A stretch of 35,491 nt of DNA from an uncultured Geobacter sp. Lineage in GTDB: Bacteria; Desulfobacterota; Desulfuromonadia; Geobacterales; DSM-12255. The stretch spans positions 1-35,491 of the forward strand of contig CALMBF010000128.1 of NCBI GenBank assembly GCA_937860145.1, given 5' to 3'. Shown piece by piece: positions 1-7,122 of this stretch (position 1 is its first letter; the number at the start of each line of letters is the position of its first letter). The translations under genes were made by a program, and so were the position numbers. The notes beneath the pieces were generated by a model, which was not told the DNA's origin, did no database searches, and saw only the letters and a list, made by a program, of their open reading frames with translations.

Positions 1-376
1 CCCCCTCCCCGGGCACCTCCAGCTGCTTGGCGAACCATGTCCCGGCGACAACCCCCCGCTCTTTCTTCCCCCCCGCGGAAAACTCGGCAATGCCGAACAG
101 GTAGGGGGCAAAGCCGGTGATGTTGTATTTCCAGAAAACCGTCTTGATTTTCGGCAGGTCTTCCTCGCGCAGAAAGCCCCCCCCCTCGACTGCCGACGGC
201 TCCAGCAGGATGTTGGCGCCATAGCTCCGGAGTTCCAGCGCCATCTTGTGGGAGACCTCGCCGGCGATGCCGAGGAAGGCGGTGGCCACGGCGGCGCCCA
301 TGGTGATCGACAGGAATATCAGGAACACCGCCTTGGGGCGCTTGAGGAAAGAGTGTTTGATGATACGGAAGAGCAC
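1..376 (-). CDS. ABC transporter permease, MacB/FtsX type (N-terminal part, gene runs off the left edge)
   Basis: Only the first 125 codons are present; the 3' part lies beyond the left edge. The gene should encode a membrane permease of an ABC exporter-like complex. The reading begins VLFRIIKHSFLKRP, followed by a hydrophobic helix at about residues 18-38 and then a periplasmic MacB_PCD-like stretch with the family signature LRSYGANILLEPS. The GTG start at 376 is chosen because AAGGAG sits 8 nt upstream. The His-rich membrane protein gene at 466-918 lies upstream on the same strand with a 90-bp gap, so the two are probably co-transcribed. Substrate is unknown. Similar permeases occur in iron or heavy-metal handling loci of anaerobes, but nothing here proves that role. 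Confidence 0.8.
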   Translation of the reverse strand, partial: MLFRIIKHSFLKRPKAVFLIFLSITMGAAVATAFLGIAGEVSHKMALELRSYGANILLEPSAVEGGGFLREEDLPKIKTVFWKYNITGFAPYLFGIAEFSAGGKKERGVVAGTWFAKQLEVPGEG

Positions 377-465
377 GGGGTATTCTCCTTCGCTACGGTC
401 ATCTCCGGGGCTGGCTTGTGGTGGCAGTGGAGGCCCGAATCAGGCGCAAAGGCTGGACTACGCGG

Positions 466-918
466 TTACTCACCGGCTGCGGCACGCAGGTCTGCGGGGA
501 GCCCTTCCCGTAGTCCGGCAACCTTGACCTTCAACCGGCGCCAGGCGCGAATACCATAGACCACCGCAACCGCCATCACGAGATGCTTCACCATGAGGGC
601 CGGCACCTGCAACTTGTCGGCGAAATGGTTCCATTCGAAACTCACATAGAAGATGGTGCGCGGTACCCCGCCGATGATGATCCACCAGAGGGAAAACCTG
701 AAAAACTTCACCATCTGCCGGTAGGCCTTGAGGAAGAAGAGCGTGGCAACCGGTGTGTTCATGGTGTCCTGGACCCGGACGATCGCATGCAGCGTAACGG
801 CGCTGGCCAGCATGAGGGCTGTTGCCACGTCGTGGAAGTAGTTGTTCATCATGACCGCGACCCCGAGGCCCGGTGACTGGTTCAGCAGGTGCGTCAGGTA
901 CTGGTTGAGTTCATTCAC
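466..918 (-). CDS. Four-helix integral membrane protein rich in histidine, unknown function
   Basis: A 150-residue protein that I cannot assign to a named family with certainty. It shows four hydrophobic segments (about residues 18-45, 54-66, 75-92 and 105-122) followed by a basic, Ala-rich tail. Histidines at about 29, 44 and 112 lie within or at the edge of membrane helices, with H10 and H98 outside. This arrangement is seen in CopD/DUF2269-like and b-heme membrane proteins, so metal or heme binding is a possibility but is inference. The GTG start at 918 is preceded by AAGGA at 10 nt. It lies directly upstream of the ABC permease gene on the same strand and probably belongs to that transporter operon. 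Confidence 0.7.
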   Translation of the reverse strand: MNELNQYLTHLLNQSPGLGVAVMMNNYFHDVATALMLASAVTLHAIVRVQDTMNTPVATLFFLKAYRQMVKFFRFSLWWIIIGGVPRTIFYVSFEWNHFADKLQVPALMVKHLVMAVAVVYGIRAWRRLKVKVAGLREGLPADLRAAAGE

Positions 919-1678
919 GGGAAATGAGTCCTTGTCTCCTTCGTGCCGAAGGGGTGGGTTTCTCCTTCTTACCGGAGGTCCTCTGCACGAAAGGGGTGCA
1001 ATGAGCGGGGACAGTGCGTGCGGGCATCGCCCCTCGTGGCAACCGGGCAGTACCCGGAGCGGTATTCAAGGGAGACCTGGAGCCGGATGTCGTTGCCTCT
1101 GGGCAGGTTCCGTATGAAATAACTGAAAAAATACCGTACTGCCGCGGTTTCAGCAACCGTAATGTTGACGGTTCGAGGGATAACCAATCGTTGTCGAATG
1201 CATATTGATACATCCGGGGGAGATGTCCTCTGCTCCGGTGGGGGGCGTGGGACGGAGGGGGTAATGGAGTTGCATGTGCGGGAATGCTTGCCGTAAGCGG
1301 GCGTATCCATCATGGCCCCCCGCGGCGCTCAATACGCCCCTGTCCGCGGGGCGACCTACAGTCTGCTGGTGGCGATGGCATACGGGAGACCTGTTACGGT
1401 TGCGCAGAGCGAGGGGGACCGCCCGATCGTGCAGAATAGTGCACCGGGGCTACTCTACGGGAGTGAAGATGATTCCTTGAGAAAACGAGGCTGCTGGTTA
1501 TCCCGGAGTTGCGCCACCGTTCAGGGCGTGCCGGGTGGAAGCAGGTAGAGGAGCACTGCTCGCCGAAGCGAGAGGCGGTGCGGTTCCTGCTCATGGACAG
1601 AAGGTGGTGACTGGCGTCAGCCGGAAATAAAAAACCCCGCCTCTTGCGAGGCGGGGTTGGCGAACATCTCAAAGACGA
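919..1678. other. 760-bp stretch without a convincing gene
   Basis: Reading frames here are short, overlap on both strands and resemble nothing I know. The stretch holds the cytochrome operon terminator at its right end (1626-1658). A locally AT-rich part at 1110-1215 is the likeliest promoter region for the membrane gene starting at 918. It contains an inverted repeat, AACCGT-N7-ACGGTT (1155-1173), which could be an operator. A frame at about 1483-1610 reads KTRLLVIPELRHRSGRAG and onward with plausible codon use, but it has no start codon or ribosome site and may be a gene remnant. Confidence 0.5.
1626..1658 (-). terminator. Rho-independent terminator of the porin-cytochrome operon
   Basis: On the minus strand an 11-bp perfect stem AACCCCGCCTC/GAGGCGGGGTT (1633-1643 paired with 1648-1658) with a 4-nt loop is followed by TTTTTTATTT. 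It lies 20 bp past the stop codon of the 9-heme cytochrome gene. Confidence 0.93.
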
Positions 1679-3289
1679 TCAGCGTCTGTAGTACTTGCCA
1701 CCGGAAGACCTTAGCAGCCAGCCCTTGAGGGCCGTTATGCTGGTGGCGTTTGCCGGACGGGTCCCTGCAGCTACTGCCGTGGAGTAGGCAGTGAAGGATA
1801 CCTGTGCATTGGGGTCTGTGGTCCCGCCGATTGTACCGGTGGAGGTTGAGTAGGTGTTGGTGCCGGTCTGCAGGTACTGGATGGAGTCGAAGATCAGGCG
1901 ACGTGCGTAGGTCCGGTTATGGACGTGGGCGCCCTTCTCGCGAGTGAGCATGTTGAAGTTGAAGGCCGCACCCATGTTTCTGCTGCCGTCGCTTGTCGGC
2001 CCGACGACCGTCCAGTTCTTGACTGCCGTCGTTGCCGCAGCGGTGGTGTAGAAGTAGGGGTAGACCGTGCTGTAGAAAATGTTACCATTGTTGAGGGTAA
2101 ACGCGAAGAAGTCCATGCCCCTCTCGAAAATCGTTCTCTCTTCTTCATTGAGCAGGGCCATGTCATCTGTACCATGGCAGCCGTAGCAGCCCGTCGCCCC
2201 GGTTGATTTTGCCACTTCGATCGGATCCCAGGTGTGCAAGCCGTTCATGTGGCATGCGACACAGGGCCCGTTGCTGCCGGTAGCGATTCCTGCCGAGGTC
2301 ACATAATTGTTGACCCCGATATTGGAGTGCTGCCAGGTGTTGGTCATCTTGGTGGCAGAGGTGTAGAAGTGGTAGCCGATCTTCTGGTAGAAGGATCCCG
2401 CTGCCCCGAGATAGTGGGAGTTCTTGAAGCTCACGTTAGTAAAGTCGGCAATGGCTTTTACACTCTCTCCGCTCTCTCGTCCCGAGTGACAGGGTATGCA
2501 GAGCCTGGAATCGCCGAGGTTGGTCGCATAGGTTCTGGGTATTCCCGACGGGGTCTTGTAGGGGGTCGAGAATGTGGCAAATGACGCATCGGAGGTTCTT
2601 CTCTTCCAGCTGTAGTCGATGTGACAGGTCTTGCAGCCAGCGACTTCACGTCCGGTCGTGTACTGTCCGAAGAATGTTGACCCTGGAATTTTCAGGCCGT
2701 TGGTCATGTAGTAGACGTAACCGGTTTCCGTGTGGCACCGCTGGCAGGCACTGTTCGCGGGAGCCTTCCACTTGTGGGTGGAGTCAGCCCAGGCAGGCTC
2801 GGTGGTAAGGCCGTGCTTTGATTCAGCCCACTGCTTGTTGATGTTGATCAGCGAGGTCATGTCGTGGGGGTTATGGCAGACGCGGCACCCGTTGGCATCG
2901 TTTGGCGTCACATAGGCAGCTTTTGTCGCGTTGAAGGATACACTGCCGTCGAAGTGGGCAGCACCTGTTTTCATCGTTGCCTGGGTATGGCACTCAAGGC
3001 AGACCGCGTCGAGCGGGTTCGTGATGATGCCGCCGTTCGGGTGGCCAGTCGGTTTGTGGCAGTCTGGGCAGGCCGCGCCGTTACGGGTGTTATGGGCGGA
3101 ATTCAACCACTCCTGGGTAATGAGGTTCCCTGTTACCGGCGACGTTTTTGCGGAATGGCAGCCGATGCATGCCTGTGATTTCTGAAGGGACGCTGTCGAT
3201 GAGGTTTCCCGGTTGTCGCTGCCGCAGCCGGCAAGGCCTGCAAACAGCGCCGCAGTGAACAGAGGAACAATGACTTTGGGATAATTCAT
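1679..3289 (-). CDS. Nine-heme outer-membrane lipoprotein c-type cytochrome
   Basis: A 536-residue secreted lipoprotein: the N-terminus has a hydrophobic segment ending in the lipobox LAGC, so the mature protein starts at lipid-modified C22. Nine CXXCH heme sites are visible at about residues 41, 74, 97, 135, 182, 219, 264, 343 and 368. The last 150 residues have no heme site and are rich in Thr, Ala and Tyr, suggesting a separate surface domain. Start ATG 3289 has AAGGAGG 9 nt upstream. It is the last gene of a three-gene operon, 30 bp after the 8-heme cytochrome, and is followed by a strong terminator. By analogy with Geobacter porin-cytochrome complexes (OmbB-OmaB-OmcB, Ext clusters) it would be the outer-face electron exit. 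Which known outer-surface cytochrome it matches, if any, cannot be told by eye. Confidence 0.93.
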   Translation of the reverse strand: MNYPKVIVPLFTAALFAGLAGCGSDNRETSSTASLQKSQACIGCHSAKTSPVTGNLITQEWLNSAHNTRNGAACPDCHKPTGHPNGGIITNPLDAVCLECHTQATMKTGAAHFDGSVSFNATKAAYVTPNDANGCRVCHNPHDMTSLININKQWAESKHGLTTEPAWADSTHKWKAPANSACQRCHTETGYVYYMTNGLKIPGSTFFGQYTTGREVAGCKTCHIDYSWKRRTSDASFATFSTPYKTPSGIPRTYATNLGDSRLCIPCHSGRESGESVKAIADFTNVSFKNSHYLGAAGSFYQKIGYHFYTSATKMTNTWQHSNIGVNNYVTSAGIATGSNGPCVACHMNGLHTWDPIEVAKSTGATGCYGCHGTDDMALLNEEERTIFERGMDFFAFTLNNGNIFYSTVYPYFYTTAAATTAVKNWTVVGPTSDGSRNMGAAFNFNMLTREKGAHVHNRTYARRLIFDSIQYLQTGTNTYSTSTGTIGGTTDPNAQVSFTAYSTAVAAGTRPANATSITALKGWLLRSSGGKYYRR

Positions 3290-3319
3290 GCGTTCAATCC
3301 TCCTTGTGATGATTAATTG

Positions 3320-3994
3320 TTAATGACAAACCCGACAAGTCTTGTTTGTTCGGGAACTGATATTGCCACCTTTGAAACTCTTCGGATGGGGGTTGACCAT
3401 CGGCCCGCTCTTGGCGCTGTGACAGCGGAGACAGACATCCCCTTCCGGGTGGCAGGTCTGGCATGACTGCAGGTTGCGCCGGGCCTCGGTGCTGTGTTCG
3501 CTGCTCCAAATGAACGACTGGCCGGAACCGCTGGGGAGGTGGGACTTGATCCGCAGGCTCCCTTTGGGGAAACGGTCATGGCACTGGGTGCAGTACTTCT
3601 GGTCGTGGCAGCGATAGCAGGTCTGGGGGTTGTCCAGGGCTTTTATCGGGTGCAGGTTGACGAAGTCGCTGCGATGGCTCTTGGGGACATAATCCCGGCC
3701 GAACGTGTCAAGGGTCAGGTCGGCATTGATCCCTCCTCCCTTGTGACAGTCGAGGCAGTAGGACTGGTCGTGACACTGGGCGCAATTGCTGCCGGATTTG
3801 CCCGCCAGGGTACGGTGGTTCCTGATCCAGTCTCCGTCGTGATTGGGGGCGATACCCTCTGCCTTGTGGCAGCTGTTGCAGTCGCTGATCTTCGAGTCAG
3901 CGTATTCCTTGTGGTTCTGTCGCTGGGCTGCCGCCTGCTGTACGTACAGAACCGACATCATGAGAAGCATTACGACAAACAACTGTTTCTTCAC
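3320..3994 (-). CDS. Eight-heme periplasmic c-type cytochrome
   Basis: A 224-residue protein with a clear signal peptide (MKKQLFVVMLLMMSVLY..., cleavage near QAAAQ) and eight CXXCH sites: CNSCH, CAQCH, CLDCH, CYRCH, CTQCH, CQTCH, CLRCH and CRVCH. That is one heme per about 25 mature residues. The last residue is the histidine of the eighth CXXCH, directly followed by TAA. There is no lipobox, so it is probably soluble in the periplasm or bound to the periplasmic mouth of the porin. Start GTG 3994 has AAAGGGGG at 7 nt. It begins 15 bp after the porin stop. In the conduit model it passes electrons from periplasmic carriers into the barrel. Confidence 0.92.
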   Translation of the reverse strand: MKKQLFVVMLLMMSVLYVQQAAAQRQNHKEYADSKISDCNSCHKAEGIAPNHDGDWIRNHRTLAGKSGSNCAQCHDQSYCLDCHKGGGINADLTLDTFGRDYVPKSHRSDFVNLHPIKALDNPQTCYRCHDQKYCTQCHDRFPKGSLRIKSHLPSGSGQSFIWSSEHSTEARRNLQSCQTCHPEGDVCLRCHSAKSGPMVNPHPKSFKGGNISSRTNKTCRVCH

Positions 3995-4009
3995 AGGTAC
4001 ACCCCCTTT

Positions 4010-5221
4010 CTAGAAGTCGTAATCGAATGTGAGACGGCCCGATACATTCTCGGTGTAACGGGCATTGACATCTTCCTGTATGCGGCCGGAAAGGGCCATG
4101 TTCTTGGCGAACCGGTACTTGCCGCCGATCCAGTAGCGACGGGCGGTCTCGTCATTGGTCAGGGTATCCCGCTGGTAGACGTCGTAGGTGATGCCGCCGG
4201 AAACCTGGGCATCCTTGTTGATCTGATAGTCTGCATCAACAATGACGCCGTTGGTGCTGCCGTAGTACCCCTGGCGGTTGTCGTATTCCACGTTCAGCTT
4301 CAACTGGTCGACGGGGCGTATCCCGACTCCGGCGTGGTAGACGTTGGCAGCGGCCCCTTCGCCGTACCCCTGGCGATTGTAGCCCAGGTTGAGGGATATC
4401 CTGTCGTTCAGGGCGTAGTCGATCCTGAACACGCCCTCCTGATACTCGTTGACCGCAAAGACCGAGTAGATGGAGGTGGTATCGAAGGTGGGGTAACTCT
4501 GGTAGTACTCGGCGGTGAAGACCAGGTCTGAGGTGGGGAAGTACTTTATCCCCCCCTGGACTTCGTTGAAGGTCTCGCTGACCAGGTCGAACCGGGCGTT
4601 GCCGTAAAGCTTGATGCTGTTCAACAGGTACTGTTTGGCGGAGAGGCCGATGGTGTCGCGGGCCGTGTCGCCTTTGACGAATTTCCGCAGCCAGCTTATC
4701 TCGGCATCGGTCTTCTTCATGTCGGTAAGGTACGCGGAGATGCCGAGGTCAGTATTCCATGCGTATCCCGCCTCTCCACTCAACCCGAACACGACGTCAC
4801 GTCCTCCGAAGAGGGTGAACCCGACCGGCCCGACATTCTTCAGGTCGACCTGCAGGCCGTCGATGATGGCGCTGCCCGCGGAGTTGTTGACAAACTGCCT
4901 CCCCATTTTCAGGTCGACCTTGTCGAAGAGATCACGATAATCCGCATAGAAATAGTAGAGCCTGGCAGTGGTGTCATAGTCTTCACCGATCGATTGTGCT
5001 GCCCGGCCGTAGCCGTAGAAGGAGAGTTTCCCCGCCGTGTCAATTTTGGTTACGCCGACACGCAGGTACTCTGCGGCTTCAAATACTCGATTTTCGGTGA
5101 ATTCGTTGTTGTACCAGAGGAACTGGGTGGAGCTCCTACCGTTTATTTCAGCGCCCCATGCGGTTCCCGTGACCAACAGCAGTGCTGCCGTAAGCGCTTT
5201 GCCTACCCTGTTGAGTCCCAT
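4010..5221 (-). CDS. Outer-membrane beta-barrel porin of a porin-cytochrome cluster
   Basis: A 403-residue exported protein. The signal peptide ends in TGTAWGA-E. The mature chain is a run of alternating hydrophobic/polar strands rich in Tyr, Gly and Asp with short turns, and it ends in FDYDF, the terminal aromatic typical of outer-membrane barrels. Start ATG 5221 is preferred over an in-frame TTG at 5242, because AAAGGAGG lies 7 nt before the ATG and the longer version would put that ribosome site inside the coding region and precede the signal peptide with MGKGGQL. It is the first gene of the operon with the 8-heme and 9-heme cytochromes. The role by analogy is an insulated trans-outer-membrane sleeve for the cytochromes. 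No substrate-specific porin family could be recognised. Confidence 0.88.
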   Translation of the reverse strand: MGLNRVGKALTAALLLVTGTAWGAEINGRSSTQFLWYNNEFTENRVFEAAEYLRVGVTKIDTAGKLSFYGYGRAAQSIGEDYDTTARLYYFYADYRDLFDKVDLKMGRQFVNNSAGSAIIDGLQVDLKNVGPVGFTLFGGRDVVFGLSGEAGYAWNTDLGISAYLTDMKKTDAEISWLRKFVKGDTARDTIGLSAKQYLLNSIKLYGNARFDLVSETFNEVQGGIKYFPTSDLVFTAEYYQSYPTFDTTSIYSVFAVNEYQEGVFRIDYALNDRISLNLGYNRQGYGEGAAANVYHAGVGIRPVDQLKLNVEYDNRQGYYGSTNGVIVDADYQINKDAQVSGGITYDVYQRDTLTNDETARRYWIGGKYRFAKNMALSGRIQEDVNARYTENVSGRLTFDYDF

Positions 5222-5274
5222 CAATTGACCTCCTTTCCCCAAAATATAAGTCGATAACAGTTACTTCTCAGCAC
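5221..5274 (-). other. Possible 17-codon upstream reading frame overlapping the porin start
   Basis: In the leader of the porin mRNA a frame from GTG 5274 runs 17 codons and stops at TGA inside a TGATG overlap with the porin ATG. An AAAGGAGG sits 14 nt before the GTG, which is longer than usual. It uses AGA, CGA and ATA codons, which are unusual for this GC-rich genome. It may be a regulatory leader or simply chance. Confidence 0.25.
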
Positions 5275-5346
5275 AACCCGGGTGATGTCCTCCTTTAGCG
5301 ATGAAGTTGTTAGACAACGAGAATTAAAGATTGCAAAACGTAGTCC

Positions 5347-5374
5347 AGTTTATAATAAATCGTTCTGCTGTCAA
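5347..5374 (-). promoter_or_regulatory. Likely sigma-70 promoter of the porin-cytochrome operon
   Basis: Minus strand: TTGACA (5369-5374), 16-bp spacer, TAAACT (5347-5352). It would give a leader of about 120 nt before the porin ATG. The rest of 5222-5512 is AT-richer than its surroundings and holds no gene. I found no GEMM-type riboswitch consensus and no -24/-12 sigma-54 site in it. Confidence 0.5.
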
Positions 5375-5512
5375 GGAGGGGGGAGGAGAAAATTAATAGT
5401 AAGTCACACATTAAGTTCATTAAATCGATAGGTTATGGCAGGCAAGGTGGTGAGGAGGGTGGTGGGTGGCGCGTTGGAAGTATTACTATTCGTTAACTTG
5501 GAAGGATTGTCA

Positions 5513-6361
5513 TTAGTTTTTTTGGCGCAGCTTCAGTGCCAGTGAATAGACTTCACTCCGCGAAATTCCGGTTTCGGCAACGACACCGGCGACAACGTCT
5601 TTCAGGGACTGTCCCCCGTTATCCAGCCTCTCCCGGAGAAGCGCCTCCGCATCGCCTGCTGACGCGGTACGCGACTCCACCTGCGGTGCGACCAGGATCG
5701 CCACCTCCCCCCTGACGCCGGTCCCGGCATAGTGGGATGCCAGTTCCACCAGAGTGCCGCGCCGGAATTCCTCATGAATTTTGGTCAGTTCACGGGCAAT
5801 CACCGCCTCCCGCTCGCCGAATACCTCGGCCATGTCGGCCAGGGTATCCGCGAGCCGGTGGGGTGCTTCGTAGAAGACCACCACCCGGTCATCATCCTTC
5901 AGCTCCATCAGCCGGGATTTCCGCTTCCCCTGCTTGGGGGGGAGAAAACCCTCGAAGGAGAAGCGGTCGGTGGGGAGGCCGGCGGCGGAGAGGGCGGCGA
6001 TGATGGCTGACGGTCCCGGGACGGGGACGACCCGGATGCCGGCCGCGGCCGCGGCCCTGGCGATGCGGTAGCCCGGGTCGGCGATGCAGGGGGTTCCGGC
6101 ATCGGTGATGATGGCGACCGACTCCCCCCCGCGGAGTTTTTCCAGCAGGTAGTCGGTCTTGAGCCGTTCATTATGGTCGTGGTAGGGGGTGAGCCGGGTA
6201 GGGATGCCGAAATGGGCGAGGAGTTTGCGGGAGTGGCGGGTGTCCTCGGCGGCGATCAGGTCCACCTCCGCGAGGGTCCTGACGGCCCGGTAGGTGATGT
6301 CCTCCAGGTTGCCGATGGGGGTTGCCACGATGTAGAGGGTGCCGCTGCTGGTCAATGCCAT
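5513..6361 (-). CDS. rsmI: 16S rRNA (cytidine(1402)-2'-O)-methyltransferase RsmI
   Basis: A 282-residue member of the tetrapyrrole-methylase fold, close to the usual 280-290 residues. It methylates the ribose of C1402 in the 16S rRNA decoding centre using S-adenosylmethionine. Family signatures are TLYIVATPIGNLEDIT at the N-terminus, AEDTRHSRKLL, and DAGTPCIADPG in the SAM pocket region, with the conserved FYEAPHRL further on. The ATG at 6361 is chosen: the open frame extends upstream, but that part has no similarity to the family, whereas AGAGG precedes 6361 and the product starts just before the conserved core. It is divergent from the PrmA-like gene with only 66 bp between starts, so the two probably share a bidirectional promoter region. 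Confidence 0.95.
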   Translation of the reverse strand: MALTSSGTLYIVATPIGNLEDITYRAVRTLAEVDLIAAEDTRHSRKLLAHFGIPTRLTPYHDHNERLKTDYLLEKLRGGESVAIITDAGTPCIADPGYRIARAAAAAGIRVVPVPGPSAIIAALSAAGLPTDRFSFEGFLPPKQGKRKSRLMELKDDDRVVVFYEAPHRLADTLADMAEVFGEREAVIARELTKIHEEFRRGTLVELASHYAGTGVRGEVAILVAPQVESRTASAGDAEALLRERLDNGGQSLKDVVAGVVAETGISRSEVYSLALKLRQKN

Positions 6362-6427
6362 TGAGATGCCTCTTCCCTTTCCCGGGGAAAGGGGGTAAGT
6401 TTGGTCACCACAACCAAAGGAGCAATC

Positions 6428-7027
6428 GTGACGACAGGACGTATTTTCAGGCCCTTCCGGGTGGGGCGGTTCACCATTGTCCCCGAGGGGGAACTCCCTC
6501 CCGACGGGTGCGACATCCCCCTTGTCATGGGACGGAAGGGCGCTTTCGGTTCCGGGGAGCACGAAACAACCGCCGCGTGCCTGGATCAACTGGTTTCGTG
6601 CACTCCCCTGGCCGGTGCCACGGTCCTCGACCTGGGGAGCGGCACAGGGATTCTTGCCATAGCCGCGCTGCTCCTCGGCGCCGGGTCGGCACTGGCCGTT
6701 GATATCGAATGGCCGGCGGCGCTCTCCTGTCAGAGCAACTTCAGGCTCAACGGGCTGGAGGGGCGCGGCGTGACGGTGTGCGGCGAACTGGCCTGCATAT
6801 CATCGACCGGATTCGACCTTGTCATGGCCAACATATATGCCGATATCCTCATGCCGCTGGCGGACCGGTTGGTGGGGCTGACCCGCTCCGGCGGCAAGGT
6901 CCTCCTCTCCGGCATCCCCTTGCAGGACAAGTACGATATCTGGAGGCGTTACACCTCCCTGGGGTGCCGGGAGCTCGATTGCCGCATCGGCGAGGAGTTC
7001 GTCACCTATCTTCTGGAGAAGAGGTAG
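6428..7027 (+). CDS. PrmA-like class I SAM methyltransferase (short form)
   Basis: A 199-residue methyltransferase resembling the catalytic half of ribosomal protein L11 methyltransferase PrmA. It has the AFGSGEHETT motif (AFGTG-H-TT in PrmA), the SAM loop VLDLGSGTGIL, the acidic LAVDIE after the second strand, and MANIYADIL at the NxxxxxL catalytic position. The N-terminal L11-recognition domain of standard PrmA (about 290 residues) is missing or reduced, so the substrate may not be L11. GTG 6428 is preferred, with AAAGGAG 5 nt upstream; a TTG at 6401 is an alternative. A weak hairpin (7046-7065) follows. Confidence 0.8.
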   Translation: MTTGRIFRPFRVGRFTIVPEGELPPDGCDIPLVMGRKGAFGSGEHETTAACLDQLVSCTPLAGATVLDLGSGTGILAIAALLLGAGSALAVDIEWPAALSCQSNFRLNGLEGRGVTVCGELACISSTGFDLVMANIYADILMPLADRLVGLTRSGGKVLLSGIPLQDKYDIWRRYTSLGCRELDCRIGEEFVTYLLEKR

Positions 7028-7045
7028 AGGTATAACCCATTCGGG

Positions 7046-7065
7046 CGGCAGTTTCAATACTGCCG
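7046..7065. terminator. Hairpin between convergent genes, possible weak terminator
   Basis: CGGCAGT-ttcaat-ACTGCCG forms a 7-bp perfect stem between the ends of the PrmA-like gene (plus) and the histidine kinase gene (minus). There is no long T-run on either side, so it is a weak intrinsic terminator at best. Confidence 0.4.
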
Positions 7066-7122
7066 GTTTCGTGGCGGGGCGAAGGGGGGGAAGATGAACC
7101 TCGTGGTACGGAGGGGAAACGG

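Noticed and set aside
3494-4531. A 345-codon plus-strand frame across the octaheme cytochrome and porin genes
   Set aside because: It spans the boundary of two convincing minus-strand genes and has no ribosome site.
5222-5512. A GEMM-type cyclic dinucleotide riboswitch before the cytochrome operon, as known for some Geobacter cytochrome genes
   Set aside because: The conserved core of the aptamer is not present on the minus strand of the leader, nor did I see it before 19716.
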